Of a stretch of DNA of 64,000 nt, positions 49,280 through 58,256 are shown piece by piece (the stretch's first letter is position 1; each line of letters starts with the position of its first letter). Where the stretch lies: contig JAIUNJ010000001.1 of NCBI GenBank assembly GCA_020161855.1, positions 372,001 through 436,000 of the forward strand, in the 5' to 3' direction. The DNA is from Pseudomonadota bacterium (GTDB taxonomy: Bacteria > Pseudomonadota > Alphaproteobacteria > Rhizobiales > Aestuariivirgaceae). Position numbers and translations under genes: made by a program. The notes under the pieces were generated by a model. The model ran no database searches. It had not been told where the DNA came from and saw only the letters and a program-made list of their open reading frames with translations.

Positions 49280-49534
49280 TCAGCGCTGTGCGACCGCGAC
49301 GCTGTGTGGCAGGCTGCTGACCTGATTAGGCGTGCATTTTTCCTGCAGCATCGTCCAGCTTGAGTTGTTGAGCATCATCTCGCAGCGCGCCAGTCGCAGG
49401 CCCTCGCTCGTCTTGATGCAGCGCAACTCGCCTTGCGCCGCTTCGCCCCCGGCATAGCGGCACTTGCAGTTATGGGCGGCGGCACTTCCCGCCAGAAGGA
49501 CCGCCCACAAAATCGTGGCAATGACCTTGGCCAT
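49280..49534 (-). CDS. Small secreted cysteine-rich protein
   Basis: 84 residues. Signal peptide (IATILWAVLLAGSAAA), then a mature part of about 63 residues with five cysteines (CKCRYAGG, RCIKT, ARCEMML, KCTPNQ), likely disulfide-bonded in the periplasm. I do not recognise a family. It converges on plsC, and its start faces the TauE/SafE gene. Confidence 0.65.
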   Translation of the reverse strand: MAKVIATILWAVLLAGSAAAHNCKCRYAGGEAAQGELRCIKTSEGLRLARCEMMLNNSSWTMLQEKCTPNQVSSLPHSVAVAQR

Positions 49535-49595
49535 AGAGAAAGCAAAGACCTGAACCCTTGCCTTGTCAAATCAACTCGGGCAGCAGGCGGTTCAG

Positions 49596-50333
49596 ATGAT
49601 CTCCCACGACCTTGGAACGCTTTCAATTCTTGCCGCCACGATGTTCGTGGCCGGACTGGCACGCGGGTTTTCGGGCTTTGGTGCCGCACTCATTTTCGTG
49701 CCGCTGGCCTCGCGTTTCATCGGGCCGCAGCAGGCGGCACCGCTTCTGCTCCTGACCGATGGCATTGTGGCTCTCCCGCTTGCCTGGTCTTCGTGGGCGC
49801 TGGCCTCGCGGCGCGAGGTGGCGACGATGGTCATCGGCGGAATCCTTGGCGTACCGCTGGGCACCCTGGCCCTCGCCTCTGGTGATCCGCTGTTGCTGCG
49901 CTGGCTTATCGTGGCGCTGGTTGCGTCCATGCTCGCCCTGCTGCTTTCGGGCTGGCGTTATCACGGCAAGCCCCATGCGGCGGCCACGGTGGGTGTTGGC
50001 GCCTTGTCAGGAATTTGCGGAGGCATTGCCCAGATCGGCGGGCCGCCGGTTGTGGCCTACTGGCTGGGCGGTGCTCATGCACCGGACCGCATGCGCGCCT
50101 CAACCATCCTCTATTTTGCCTTCATGACTGTTGTCACATTCTTCTCATATCTTGCGGGCGCCCTCCTCACCCGGGAGATCCTTTGGCTGGCGATCATGAT
50201 GGTGCCGACCTTCGCGGCCGGGCTCTACATCGGCAGCCGCATCTTCGGCTTTGCCCGCCCGGATATCTTCCGGCGCATCTGCTTCGGTCTCATTGCCTTG
50301 TCTCTTGTGCTCAGCCTGCCGGTCTGGGGATAG
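49596..50333 (+). CDS. TauE/SafE family permease
   Basis: 245 residues with about eight membrane helices. VAGLARGFSGFGAALIFVPL and SGICGGIAQIGGPPVVAYWL are the two repeat signatures of TauE/SafE sulfite or sulfonate exporters. The substrate is uncertain. An in-frame TTG at 49563 is an alternative start. It is followed after 25 bases by the FAH-family hydratase gene. Confidence 0.85.
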   Translation: MISHDLGTLSILAATMFVAGLARGFSGFGAALIFVPLASRFIGPQQAAPLLLLTDGIVALPLAWSSWALASRREVATMVIGGILGVPLGTLALASGDPLLLRWLIVALVASMLALLLSGWRYHGKPHAAATVGVGALSGICGGIAQIGGPPVVAYWLGGAHAPDRMRASTILYFAFMTVVTFFSYLAGALLTREILWLAIMMVPTFAAGLYIGSRIFGFARPDIFRRICFGLIALSLVLSLPVWG

Positions 50334-50358
50334 TGACGAAAACGGAGAGCCATTGATC

Positions 50359-51144
50359 ATGCCCAGCAAGACGGAACAGACATCTGCATTTCTTGTGGAC
50401 CTTTGGAAGAAGCAGGCCCGCTGTGCCGGCCTGCCCGCAGAGATTCAACCGGCATCGCGGGCCGAGGCCTATGCCGCGCAGGCGCTGATGGAAGGGCAGT
50501 CGGCAAAGCCTCTCTCGGGCTGGAAGATCGCTGCGACCAGCCTTGCGGGCCAGAAGCATATCGGGGTCAGCGGCCCTCTCGCAGGGCGCTACATTGCTGA
50601 ACGGGTTGTTTCCTCAGGGGACAGGGTTCCGTTCGGGCGCAATCACATGAAGGTGGCGGAGGTCGAGTTTGCCTTTCGCATGGCGCAGGATCTGCCGCCG
50701 CGCGCGAAAGCCTATAGCGAGGATGAGGTCTTTGCGGCGGTCGGCACACTCCACCCTTCAATCGAGATCCCGGACAGCCGCTTCGACCACTTCGAGAAAG
50801 TGGGAGCGGAGGCGCTGATCGCAGACAATGCCTGTGCCGACTGGCTTGCGATCGGCCAGGCCGCACCTGACATCTGGCGCGGCATGGATCTCGCTGCTTT
50901 TTCGCCGACGGGCTCAGTGGTGGGCAAGGGAGAATGGAAGGGACTTGGCATTAATGTGCTGGGTTCGCCCCGCATTGCCATGACCTGGATTGCCAACGAA
51001 CTCTCGGCCATTGGTGTCACCCTGCGAAAGGGTGAGATCGTCACCACGGGCACCTGCCTTGTGCCCATGGCGATTGCGGCAGGTGATCATGTCGTGGCCG
51101 ACTACGGGCCATTGGGTCGCATCGAACTTCATATCGGCGCCTGA
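50359..51144 (+). CDS. FAH-superfamily hydratase (2-keto-4-pentenoate hydratase-like)
   Basis: 261 residues. The blocks LSGWKIAATS, EVEFAFRM (metal-binding Glu) and LHPSIEIPDSRF are those of MhpD-type hydratases and decarboxylases that act on 2-keto-4-pentenoate and relatives. No extradiol dioxygenase gene is near, so the substrate is open. GGAGA is 10 bases before the ATG. Confidence 0.82.
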   Translation: MPSKTEQTSAFLVDLWKKQARCAGLPAEIQPASRAEAYAAQALMEGQSAKPLSGWKIAATSLAGQKHIGVSGPLAGRYIAERVVSSGDRVPFGRNHMKVAEVEFAFRMAQDLPPRAKAYSEDEVFAAVGTLHPSIEIPDSRFDHFEKVGAEALIADNACADWLAIGQAAPDIWRGMDLAAFSPTGSVVGKGEWKGLGINVLGSPRIAMTWIANELSAIGVTLRKGEIVTTGTCLVPMAIAAGDHVVADYGPLGRIELHIGA

Positions 51145-51150
51145 GGCCGT

Positions 51151-52149
51151 TCAGGCCGGCCGCAGCCCCTTTTCCTGGGCATAGGCAAGACATTCCGCCC
51201 ACGGACGAATGGAGGCACTGGTGGTCGCCGAGTGCAAGGACGTCGCGGCGGCGGCATTGCCGAGTGCTAGGCATTGCGCCAGCGGCCAATTCTCGTGCAG
51301 GCCGAAGAGCATGCCTGCAAAGAAGGCATCGCCGGCGCCAACTGTGCCGACAATTTCTTGCGGCGGAACGGCGACGGCTGCAGCGCACGCAGTTTCACCG
51401 GATTTTCGCCGGGCCACTGCGCCCGCAGGATGATGGATCGCTGCGACGTCGCCCACTCCCATGTCGAGAAGCCTGCTGCAGGCCTGTGAAGCGCGCTCCC
51501 AATCCCAGGCGCCGTCATGCGTGACAGCCATGCCGGTCACGGCATTGGCCTCGCTGTCGTTGATCACGACGATGTCGGCATGGGGAAGAAGTGGTGGTGC
51601 GAGGCGTGCGATGGCTGTGGCGTCGACAGGCACAAGTTCGAGGGCCGTCAGGTAGCCCCTTGCCCTGGCAGCTTTCAGAATGTCCCTCCAGGCGCCGCTT
51701 TCGTCGAGACCACGGGCGATGCCTGGTGAGCCTAGGTAGAAAATCTTTGCGTCATCGTGCGGCGGCAAAAGCTCTTCCGCGGTGAGTGTGGCGTTGACGC
51801 CCGGCTGGTGGAAAAACGTGCGGCGGCCCGTGCCGGTGGTGGTCATCACATGGGTGTGGCTGGTGATGGCACCCGGCCTGCGCCGGATCAGGCTGGTTTC
51901 GAGGCCATAGCCTTCCGCCTGACGGCAAAAAATGTCGCCATAGCTGTCGTTGCCCACCACGCCGATCAGGGAAACGGGAAAGGGAGCCTGCAATCTGGCG
52001 AGGCCGGCGGCGGCGTTGTGCGGCGGGCCGCCGGCACCATATTCGCTGCGATCAACGAGCGATACGCTTTCCTGTTCAGGCCAGCGGTCGACCATGTGGA
52101 CGATGTCGAGGATCACCGTTCCTGCCAGAACGATGCCCTTGCGCGTCAT
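51151..52149 (-). CDS. PfkB-family carbohydrate kinase
   Basis: 332 residues. N-terminal GAGGPPHNAAAGLARL is the substrate-side motif and GTVGAGDAFFAGML the ATP/anion-hole motif with catalytic Asp. The sugar is unknown. The gene starts inside the stop codon of the upstream barrel gene (ATGA), so the two products probably act in sequence. Confidence 0.88.
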   Translation of the reverse strand: MTRKGIVLAGTVILDIVHMVDRWPEQESVSLVDRSEYGAGGPPHNAAAGLARLQAPFPVSLIGVVGNDSYGDIFCRQAEGYGLETSLIRRRPGAITSHTHVMTTTGTGRRTFFHQPGVNATLTAEELLPPHDDAKIFYLGSPGIARGLDESGAWRDILKAARARGYLTALELVPVDATAIARLAPPLLPHADIVVINDSEANAVTGMAVTHDGAWDWERASQACSRLLDMGVGDVAAIHHPAGAVARRKSGETACAAAVAVPPQEIVGTVGAGDAFFAGMLFGLHENWPLAQCLALGNAAAATSLHSATTSASIRPWAECLAYAQEKGLRPA

Positions 52150-53138
52150 CCGCGGAAGCCTTCCAGTGTCTTGTCGGTGATGGCCTGATCATCGGCGAGC
52201 GGCCGGATCGGCCGCAGGCCCTTCTTCGCCAGCACGGCGTGATAGGACTTCACGGCTTCTTCCGGTGTCAGGTCGCCTTCAATGACCGGGCGGAAATGCG
52301 CAACGAGATCGAGCGGACTTTCCGCCAGCTTGATCTTGCGACCAAAGAGGGCGACGCGGGCACCGGACTTTTCCCCCTGATGCAGAAGTTCAAGGGTGTC
52401 GCGGTTGGTGCCGCCCGAGCCGCCGAGAATGCCGACCACGAGCGAGGCATCATAGCCTGCCAGTTCTTCCATAGCCTTGCGGCCGTTGAAGGGAATCTTG
52501 AGGAAGAGGGGCCGGTCCTTCTTGGTCATGCCGGCGACAGCGCGCAGGATCGAGTCGTTCACGAAAGCCGGTATCTGCTCTGCCGACAGTCCCTGCGGGG
52601 CGTTTGGATTGAAGACCTCAAGAAAGTGACGGAAGCGATGCTTGGCCGCATCCTCGCGGAAGCGGTTGTAGGCTTCCAGTGCGGCGTGATCGAGTTTGAG
52701 GATGTTGTTAAAGGTGACCGAGTAGAGCCCGAGATCGGCAAAGCGCCGGCAATGAGCCAGATTGGCGGTGCGGAAGGGAAGCGACGGTTCCGTGCTGTAG
52801 CTGCTGCCGCGGGCGCGCCAGATATCGGTTGTATCATTGGCGCGGATGGCGGGTGTCACCGGGGAATTCTTGAAGGTGCCCCGGTCGGCCACAGCCTCCA
52901 GCGAGGAGGCGGCCGAAAGCATGATGTCGAGGCCGCCCTTCCTGGTCATCTCCACAATGGACTGGCGGAAATTCTCAACCGTCTCGAAGGGGCCGTCAGG
53001 GCGGGCCGGATCGCGCGGGCCGGTCGAGGGAACACCGCCAGACATCTCCGGGTCCTTGGCATCAGCAATGATGAAGTCTTTGGGTGTGTATTTGCCCCCG
53101 GTGATGCGCTTCAGCTTGCGGTCCAGCGATTTCTGCAT
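52146..53138 (-). CDS. Predicted beta/alpha-barrel sugar-metabolising protein
   Basis: 330 residues, soluble. I do not recognise a characterised family; the pattern (IMLSAASSLEAVADRG, VTFNNILKLDHAALEAY, PLFLKIPFNGRKAMEEL, SLVVGILGGSGGTNRDTLELL) looks like a TIM barrel with phosphate-binding Gly loops, similar to aldolase or epimerase folds. Coupling to the PfkB kinase suggests it makes or splits the phosphorylated sugar. Confidence 0.7.
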   Translation of the reverse strand: MQKSLDRKLKRITGGKYTPKDFIIADAKDPEMSGGVPSTGPRDPARPDGPFETVENFRQSIVEMTRKGGLDIMLSAASSLEAVADRGTFKNSPVTPAIRANDTTDIWRARGSSYSTEPSLPFRTANLAHCRRFADLGLYSVTFNNILKLDHAALEAYNRFREDAAKHRFRHFLEVFNPNAPQGLSAEQIPAFVNDSILRAVAGMTKKDRPLFLKIPFNGRKAMEELAGYDASLVVGILGGSGGTNRDTLELLHQGEKSGARVALFGRKIKLAESPLDLVAHFRPVIEGDLTPEEAVKSYHAVLAKKGLRPIRPLADDQAITDKTLEGFRG

Positions 53139-53187
53139 GAATGTCCCCCGGGGCTTCGATTTGAGTTCGCCTTATGCAGGGGGAGTC

Positions 53188-53925
53188 ATGAGCAAACAAG
53201 ACCAAAGCGGCAAACCGGGAATGCCCCCCAAGCATCCGCTGCTGCTCATCCCGGCCTTTGGCTGCGATGAACGGCTGTATCGGCCTTTACTGCCAAATCT
53301 CGGTGCCTTCCTGCCGGTGCAGACCAGCGTCTTTGCCGCCCCGCGCTATGCCCAGATGGCAGATATGGCGCTGGCGACGATGCCCGGCCCGTTCATCGTG
53401 CTGGGCACGTCGATGGGCGGCCGTGTGGCGCTTGAGGTGACGCTGGCAGCACCCGACCGGGTGAAGGGGCTCGTCATCATCGGCGCCGGTGCCGGTGCGA
53501 CGGCTGATCCTGTCGCCGGCATGCGCCGCGCGACGCGCATTGCCGGGGGCGAACAGGATCAGGTCATCCGCGAGATGTCGGAGATCGTGGCTCATCTGCC
53601 AGGACCACGCGGTCAGGCGACGCGTGATGCCTTCTATGACATGGGCAGCAAGATGGACCGGCAAGCTCTCGCCATGCAGGCCGAGGCGCTGGCGCACCGG
53701 ATCGACCTGTGGCCGCGCCTGAAGGAGATCACGTGCCCGGTGCTGTGTCTCTGGGGTGTCCACGACCAGTTCGTGCCGGCAGAGGATGGCCGCAGGATTG
53801 CCGAGACTGTGAACAATGGCCGCTATGTCGAGCTGCAGCAATGCGGCCATTTCCCGTCGCTTGAGTATCCGGCGGAAACAGCAGCAGCCATTTCCGGCTG
53901 GCTCAGGGACAACGAGTTGAGCTAG
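53188..53925 (+). CDS. Alpha/beta hydrolase
   Basis: 245 residues. Nucleophile Ser75 in LGTSMGGRVAL, acid Asp in LWGVHDQFVP and the base His in QCGHFPSLEYP complete the triad. The substrate is unknown. The ATG at 53188 has GGGGGAG ahead of it; a longer frame reads antisense through the barrel gene. It overlaps the hbd stop by four bases. Confidence 0.87.
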   Translation: MSKQDQSGKPGMPPKHPLLLIPAFGCDERLYRPLLPNLGAFLPVQTSVFAAPRYAQMADMALATMPGPFIVLGTSMGGRVALEVTLAAPDRVKGLVIIGAGAGATADPVAGMRRATRIAGGEQDQVIREMSEIVAHLPGPRGQATRDAFYDMGSKMDRQALAMQAEALAHRIDLWPRLKEITCPVLCLWGVHDQFVPAEDGRRIAETVNNGRYVELQQCGHFPSLEYPAETAAAISGWLRDNELS

Positions 53926-54797
53926 CGGGTCGGAACCGGCTTCTCGCCGCGATAGTCGTAGAAGCCGCGCTTGGTCTTGCGGCCAAGCCAGCCGGCCTCG
54001 ACATACTTCACCAGCAGCGGACAGGGACGGTACTTCGAATCCGACAGGCCTTCGTGCAGCACCTGCATGATCGACAGGCAGGTATCGAGCCCGATGAAAT
54101 CCGCAAGCTGCAGAGGGCCCATGGGATGGTGAGCACCGAGCTTCATGGCCGTATCGATGGCCTCGACACTGCCGACACCTTCATAGAGCGTATAGACGGC
54201 CTCGTTGATCATCGGCAGCAGAATGCGGTTGACGATGAAGGCCGGAAAGTCTTCCGACATGGCCACGGTCTTGCCGAGCCCCACCGCAAATTCCTTCACT
54301 GCCTTGAAAGTGGGGTCGTCGGTGGCGATGCCGCGGATCAGTTCCACCAGTTCCATCACCGGCACCGGATTCATGAAATGAATGCCCATGAACTTTTCGG
54401 GACGGTCGGTCACTGCCGCCAGGCGCGTGATTGAAATGGAAGAGGTATTGGTGCCGAGAAGGGCTTCCTTCTTCACGTGCGGGCAGAGTGCCTCGAAGAT
54501 CTTCTTCTTGATGTCTTCGTTCTCGGTGGCCGACTCGATCACCAGATCATAGTCGCCAAAACCGGCAAAGGATTCGACCGCCCTTACGCGGGCAAGCGCC
54601 TGCGTCTTCTGTTCTTCCGAAATCTTGCCGGATTTCAACTGGCGCTGCACATTGGCGGAGATGCTCGCAAGGCCATTCTGGATACGGTCAGGGGTAACAT
54701 CATTGAGGCCTACTTCGAGGCCTGCCAGAGCGCAGACATGGGCAATGCCCGAGCCCATCTGACCAGCGCCGATCACGCCGACTTTTGCAATCTTCAT
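53922..54797 (-). CDS. hbd: 3-hydroxybutyryl-CoA dehydrogenase
   Basis: 291 residues. NAD loop VGVIGAGQMGSGIAHVCALAG, catalytic His in GIHFMNPVPVMELVELI, and AFIVNRILLPMINEAV typical of short-chain 3-hydroxyacyl-CoA dehydrogenases. It interconverts acetoacetyl-CoA and 3-hydroxybutyryl-CoA and, through ETF-linked and ethylmalonyl-CoA steps, fits the genes at 19.3-22.9 kb. The ATG at 54797 matches the family start. Confidence 0.94.
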   Translation of the reverse strand: MKIAKVGVIGAGQMGSGIAHVCALAGLEVGLNDVTPDRIQNGLASISANVQRQLKSGKISEEQKTQALARVRAVESFAGFGDYDLVIESATENEDIKKKIFEALCPHVKKEALLGTNTSSISITRLAAVTDRPEKFMGIHFMNPVPVMELVELIRGIATDDPTFKAVKEFAVGLGKTVAMSEDFPAFIVNRILLPMINEAVYTLYEGVGSVEAIDTAMKLGAHHPMGPLQLADFIGLDTCLSIMQVLHEGLSDSKYRPCPLLVKYVEAGWLGRKTKRGFYDYRGEKPVPTR

Positions 54798-54896
54798 CGT
54801 GGATTTTTTGACTTTGTTCAGTTCAAATGTAGCATAAAGCCTAACCTCCTGATGGGCGCACCGCAAGCATCAATCAGGTTGCTGCCCAAGGCTCCG

Positions 54897-56072
54897 ATGA
54901 CGCAGACAATAACGCCCACTCCCCGCCTCGCGCTCTGGATCCTCCTGCTGGGCAATTTCATCATCGGCACAGGCGTGTTGCTGCCGGCGGGGCTTCTCAA
55001 CGAACTGGTTGCCGCCTTTGCCATTTCGCCAGCGCGGGCCGGGCAGTTGCTGTTTGCCGGTGGGTTGGTCGTGGGGATCGGCGCGCCGGTTCTGGCCGGG
55101 CTCACGAGCCGGATTGATCGCCGGTTGTTGCTCACGCTGGCCTTGCTCATTTATGCGGCAGGGCATCTGGGTTCGGCCCTTGCCTCCGGCTTTGAACTCC
55201 AGATTCTCATTCGCGCCTTCACCGTGATCGGGGCCGCCGTTTTCACGCCACAGGCCGCAGCCACCGCCGGGCTGCTGGTGCCGCCGGAGAAGCGGGCCGG
55301 GGCCATTGCCTTCATCTTCATCGGCTGGTCGGCCGCCGCCGTTGCCGGCATTCCGCTGGGTGGTCTTCTGGCCAGCCTTTTCGATTGGCGCCTTGTCTAT
55401 GGCCTCATGGGCGGGCTTTCGCTGCTGGTGGCAGTTGCCGTGTGGTTCACGCTGCGCCCCGGGCTTTTTGTGACGCCTCTGGGATTGAGATCGTGGATTC
55501 AGGCCCTGGGCAGCCCGGTGCTGCTCGCCGTTTTTGCGGTGACGCTGCTTTCCATGTCGGGCCAGTTCACCATGTTTGGCTACATCGCCCCGATCCTGAA
55601 AGATGGCTTCGGGGCAACACCAAGCCATGTGGCCGCAGCCTTCGCTATCGTGGGTGTTGCAGGTGTCTTCGGCAATTCGCTGGCGTCACGTGTCGTGGCC
55701 CAACTTGGCATCACGCGGGTGATCGACATTGCGCTCTTCGCACTTTGCCTGGGCTTTGCCGGTTTCGCCCTGGCCTGGGGCCACTTCCCTCTTGCCATGG
55801 TGGCGGCAAGTTTCTGGGGGCTTGGATCCTTCTCGTCCAACTCATTGCAGCAGAGCCGACTCGTGGCGCTCGCGCCGAACCTCGCGGCCGCAACGGTGGC
55901 GCTCAATACGTCGGTCGTCTATCTCGGCCAGTCTCTGGGTGCGGTTGTCGGCGGCCGCCTTGTCGACAAGGGATTGATGGCCTGGTCGCCCGTTGCCGCG
56001 CTTGTCTTTCTGGCCGCCGCCCTGTTCATGTCATGGCTGGCGGCGAGGCTGGGTGGCGTCAGATCCAGTTGA
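54897..56072 (+). CDS. MFS transporter
   Basis: 391 residues with 12 predicted membrane helices. LAGLTSRIDRRLLLTLAL is the loop 2-3 motif; the style is that of the DHA1 drug/arabinose exporter group (YdhP/AraJ-like). The substrate is unknown. An ATG 45 bases upstream is also possible. The last 14 bases overlap the convergent AEC gene. Confidence 0.88.
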   Translation: MTQTITPTPRLALWILLLGNFIIGTGVLLPAGLLNELVAAFAISPARAGQLLFAGGLVVGIGAPVLAGLTSRIDRRLLLTLALLIYAAGHLGSALASGFELQILIRAFTVIGAAVFTPQAAATAGLLVPPEKRAGAIAFIFIGWSAAAVAGIPLGGLLASLFDWRLVYGLMGGLSLLVAVAVWFTLRPGLFVTPLGLRSWIQALGSPVLLAVFAVTLLSMSGQFTMFGYIAPILKDGFGATPSHVAAAFAIVGVAGVFGNSLASRVVAQLGITRVIDIALFALCLGFAGFALAWGHFPLAMVAASFWGLGSFSSNSLQQSRLVALAPNLAAATVALNTSVVYLGQSLGAVVGGRLVDKGLMAWSPVAALVFLAAALFMSWLAARLGGVRSS

Positions 56073-57006
56073 TGTCCATGAGCCAGAGCAGAAGTGCGCT
56101 GGTAATGGCGGCAAGCCCGGTGCCAAGGGCCACCGCACCCGATACGGCAGGCACGGCCTCGTCGTTGCGCTGCGCGAATAGGAAGGCGTTGGCGCCGGTG
56201 GGCATGGCGGCCAGCAGCACGGCAACCTTGATCCACATTGGCGGCAGCGTCACCGCATAGCGCGCAATGAGATAGACGCAGACCGGCATCAACAGCATCT
56301 TGAGGGCAATCAGGATGAACATGCCGTTCCATGAGCCGCGCAGCGAGTAGCCAGCCAGCGAGACGCCGAGAGCCACAAGCGCTGTCGGAACCGAGGCATC
56401 GGAGAGCATCTCCAGCATGCGGTCTGGAATCTCATTGAGACCAAGGCCGGTGGTCCGCCACAGGGCGCCGGCGATGAGGCCGAGGATGATGCCATTCGTT
56501 GCCATCATCCAGAACAGCTCACGGCCCAGTTTTACCGGTGAGAAGCTCCCCGAGTGGCGGGCGACCTCGCGATGCAGGGTCGCCGCCGACCAGAGGACGG
56601 GCGCATGAATTGAAAGGATGAGGCCCAGTGGCACACCGATGCCCTGGCCGAAGTGCGCGAGCGCCAGTGGCGTGCCAAGCAGGGCGAGATTGCCAAAGCC
56701 CGTTGCCATGGAGGCAGCCGCCCCGCCGCTGTAGTCAAGGCTTTCGACGTAGCGCGAGATGACGGCAGCGGCGATCCAGGCGATGGCCAGTCCGCCGAAG
56801 AAGGCCACCCAGAGCGCCCATGGCGCTGCATTGGTATCCGACATCAGCACGACGGTGCGAAAGAGGAAGGCGGGGATGGCAACGTTGAAAACAAAGAGCG
56901 AAATGCCACGCCCGGCGGCGGCATCAATGACCTTGAGGCGGGCCAGCACATAGCCCAGCACGATCATGCCGAAGACGGGCAGGACGGTGGTGAGGATGGC
57001 GTTCAA
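56059..57006 (-). CDS. AEC-family transporter
   Basis: 315 residues with ten membrane helices in two inverted repeats. It begins ILTTVLPVFGMIVLGYVLARLKVIDAAAGRG, the auxin efflux carrier family opening; LGVSLAGYSL lies in the second half. AEC proteins move malonate, malate or similar acids in characterised bacterial cases. Confidence 0.9.
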   Translation of the reverse strand: MNAILTTVLPVFGMIVLGYVLARLKVIDAAAGRGISLFVFNVAIPAFLFRTVVLMSDTNAAPWALWVAFFGGLAIAWIAAAVISRYVESLDYSGGAAASMATGFGNLALLGTPLALAHFGQGIGVPLGLILSIHAPVLWSAATLHREVARHSGSFSPVKLGRELFWMMATNGIILGLIAGALWRTTGLGLNEIPDRMLEMLSDASVPTALVALGVSLAGYSLRGSWNGMFILIALKMLLMPVCVYLIARYAVTLPPMWIKVAVLLAAMPTGANAFLFAQRNDEAVPAVSGAVALGTGLAAITSALLLWLMDINWI

Positions 57007-57094
57007 GCGTCAGGCCACCATGTTCATGGTGCCATGCCTGGCCGCGTGCCGGCACCGGTCCGGCGGCTGCCACCGCTGCGCTCACCTTCCGGGC

Positions 57095-57700
57095 TCAAAG
57101 CCATGAGTGGCTTTCAGCGTTCTTCTTCTCGAAGGTATCGATGGCAGCAGCTTTTTCAAGCGTGAGGCCGATATCGTCGAGGCCGTTGAGCAGGCAATGC
57201 TTTCGGAAGGGATCGATGTCGAACGTGATTTTGCCGCCATCGGGCCCGCGGATTTCCTGATTGGGCAGGTCGATGGTCATGGTGGCGTTGCTGCCGCGTT
57301 CGGCGTCGTCGAGAAGCTTCTTGAGGTCCTCCGGCGAAACCTTGATGGGCAGGATGCCGTTCTTGAAGCAGTTATTGTAGAAGATGTCGGCGAAGCTCGT
57401 GGAGATCACGCAGCGGATGCCGAAGTCGAGCAGTGCCCAGGGCGCATGCTCGCGCGACGAACCGCAGCCGAAATTGTCGCCGGCCACCAGAATCTGTGCT
57501 TTGCGATAGGCCTGCTGGTTCAGCACGAAATCACCGATTTCCTTGCCGTCCTGCGTATAGCGCATCTCGAAGAACAGCGACTTGCCGAGGCCTGTCCGCT
57601 TGATCGTCTTGAGGAACTGCTTCGGGATGATCATGTCGGTGTCGATGTTGACGATGTTGAGCGGGGCGGCCACACCGTTGATGACGTCGAATTTCTGCAT
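57095..57700 (-). CDS. leuD: 3-isopropylmalate dehydratase small subunit
   Basis: 201 residues, normal length. The signature [22 protein letters not shown] and [15 protein letters not shown] are intact. With LeuC it isomerises 2- to 3-isopropylmalate in leucine synthesis. It follows the HEPN-like gene with a two-base gap and lies about 1.8 kb from leuC on the same strand. Confidence 0.96.
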   Translation of the reverse strand: MQKFDVINGVAAPLNIVNIDTDMIIPKQFLKTIKRTGLGKSLFFEMRYTQDGKEIGDFVLNQQAYRKAQILVAGDNFGCGSSREHAPWALLDFGIRCVISTSFADIFYNNCFKNGILPIKVSPEDLKKLLDDAERGSNATMTIDLPNQEIRGPDGGKITFDIDPFRKHCLLNGLDDIGLTLEKAAAIDTFEKKNAESHSWL

Positions 57701-57702
57701 GG

Positions 57703-58254
57703 CTAGTTCTTTCCTGCTGCTTTCTCGAGATAGGCTGTGATGTCTGCAATCATGTCCAGTAGAAGATAGGCTGACCCGGTGGATACACCAGCGTCGATCT
57801 CATGCGCGGCGCGATTGCGTGCCCCGCGGATATCGGAGATGGCGTTGACCATGGCGCGCGGCAAGATGTCGGATGTCGACAGCGCCTGCAGATGAACCTG
57901 GATGGGGCGCGTCCGTTCGATGCCGAGGCGCTTCGATGTGACTTCGGTGATGGCCCGCTCCAGCAGCTTCCAGCCTTCCAGGACGGCAAGATGCGGATGC
58001 GTGCTGGCCAGTTCCACGAGTTCAGGTGCAACCGGCTTGTCTTCGTAGTCGGGGTCTTCCTCGACGGTCTTCACTTCCTCGCGGATCTTTTCAACGCTCT
58101 CGCCGAAATTGGCTTCCATCTCGCCCCATTTCAGGCGGCTCAGATTGCTGAAGAGAGAGCGGATTTCGCTGCGGAAGATGAGCGCGATCATGCAGGCGCC
58201 AACCGGCCAGGCCAGAGCCGCCACGACATTCGCGATGAATGTCAGCCAGTCCAT
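57703..58254 (-). CDS. Membrane-anchored HEPN-like protein
   Basis: 183 residues. An N-terminal membrane helix ([21 protein letters not shown]) is followed by a charged, helical cytoplasmic part. Near the end [12 protein letters not shown] contains R146-N-x3-H151, the Rx4H motif of HEPN RNase/toxin domains; the pattern also fits the DUF4145 group. An enzyme role is unproven. It sits with two-base gaps between argC and leuD. I know no reason for its presence in an amino acid operon. Confidence 0.65.
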   Translation of the reverse strand: MDWLTFIANVVAALAWPVGACMIALIFRSEIRSLFSNLSRLKWGEMEANFGESVEKIREEVKTVEEDPDYEDKPVAPELVELASTHPHLAVLEGWKLLERAITEVTSKRLGIERTRPIQVHLQALSTSDILPRAMVNAISDIRGARNRAAHEIDAGVSTGSAYLLLDMIADITAYLEKAAGKN

Positions 58255-58256
58255 GG

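Noticed and set aside
49596-53138. An aromatic ring-cleavage operon around the FAH hydratase
   Set aside because: No dioxygenase, dehydrogenase or aldolase of that pathway is nearby, and the genes lie on both strands.
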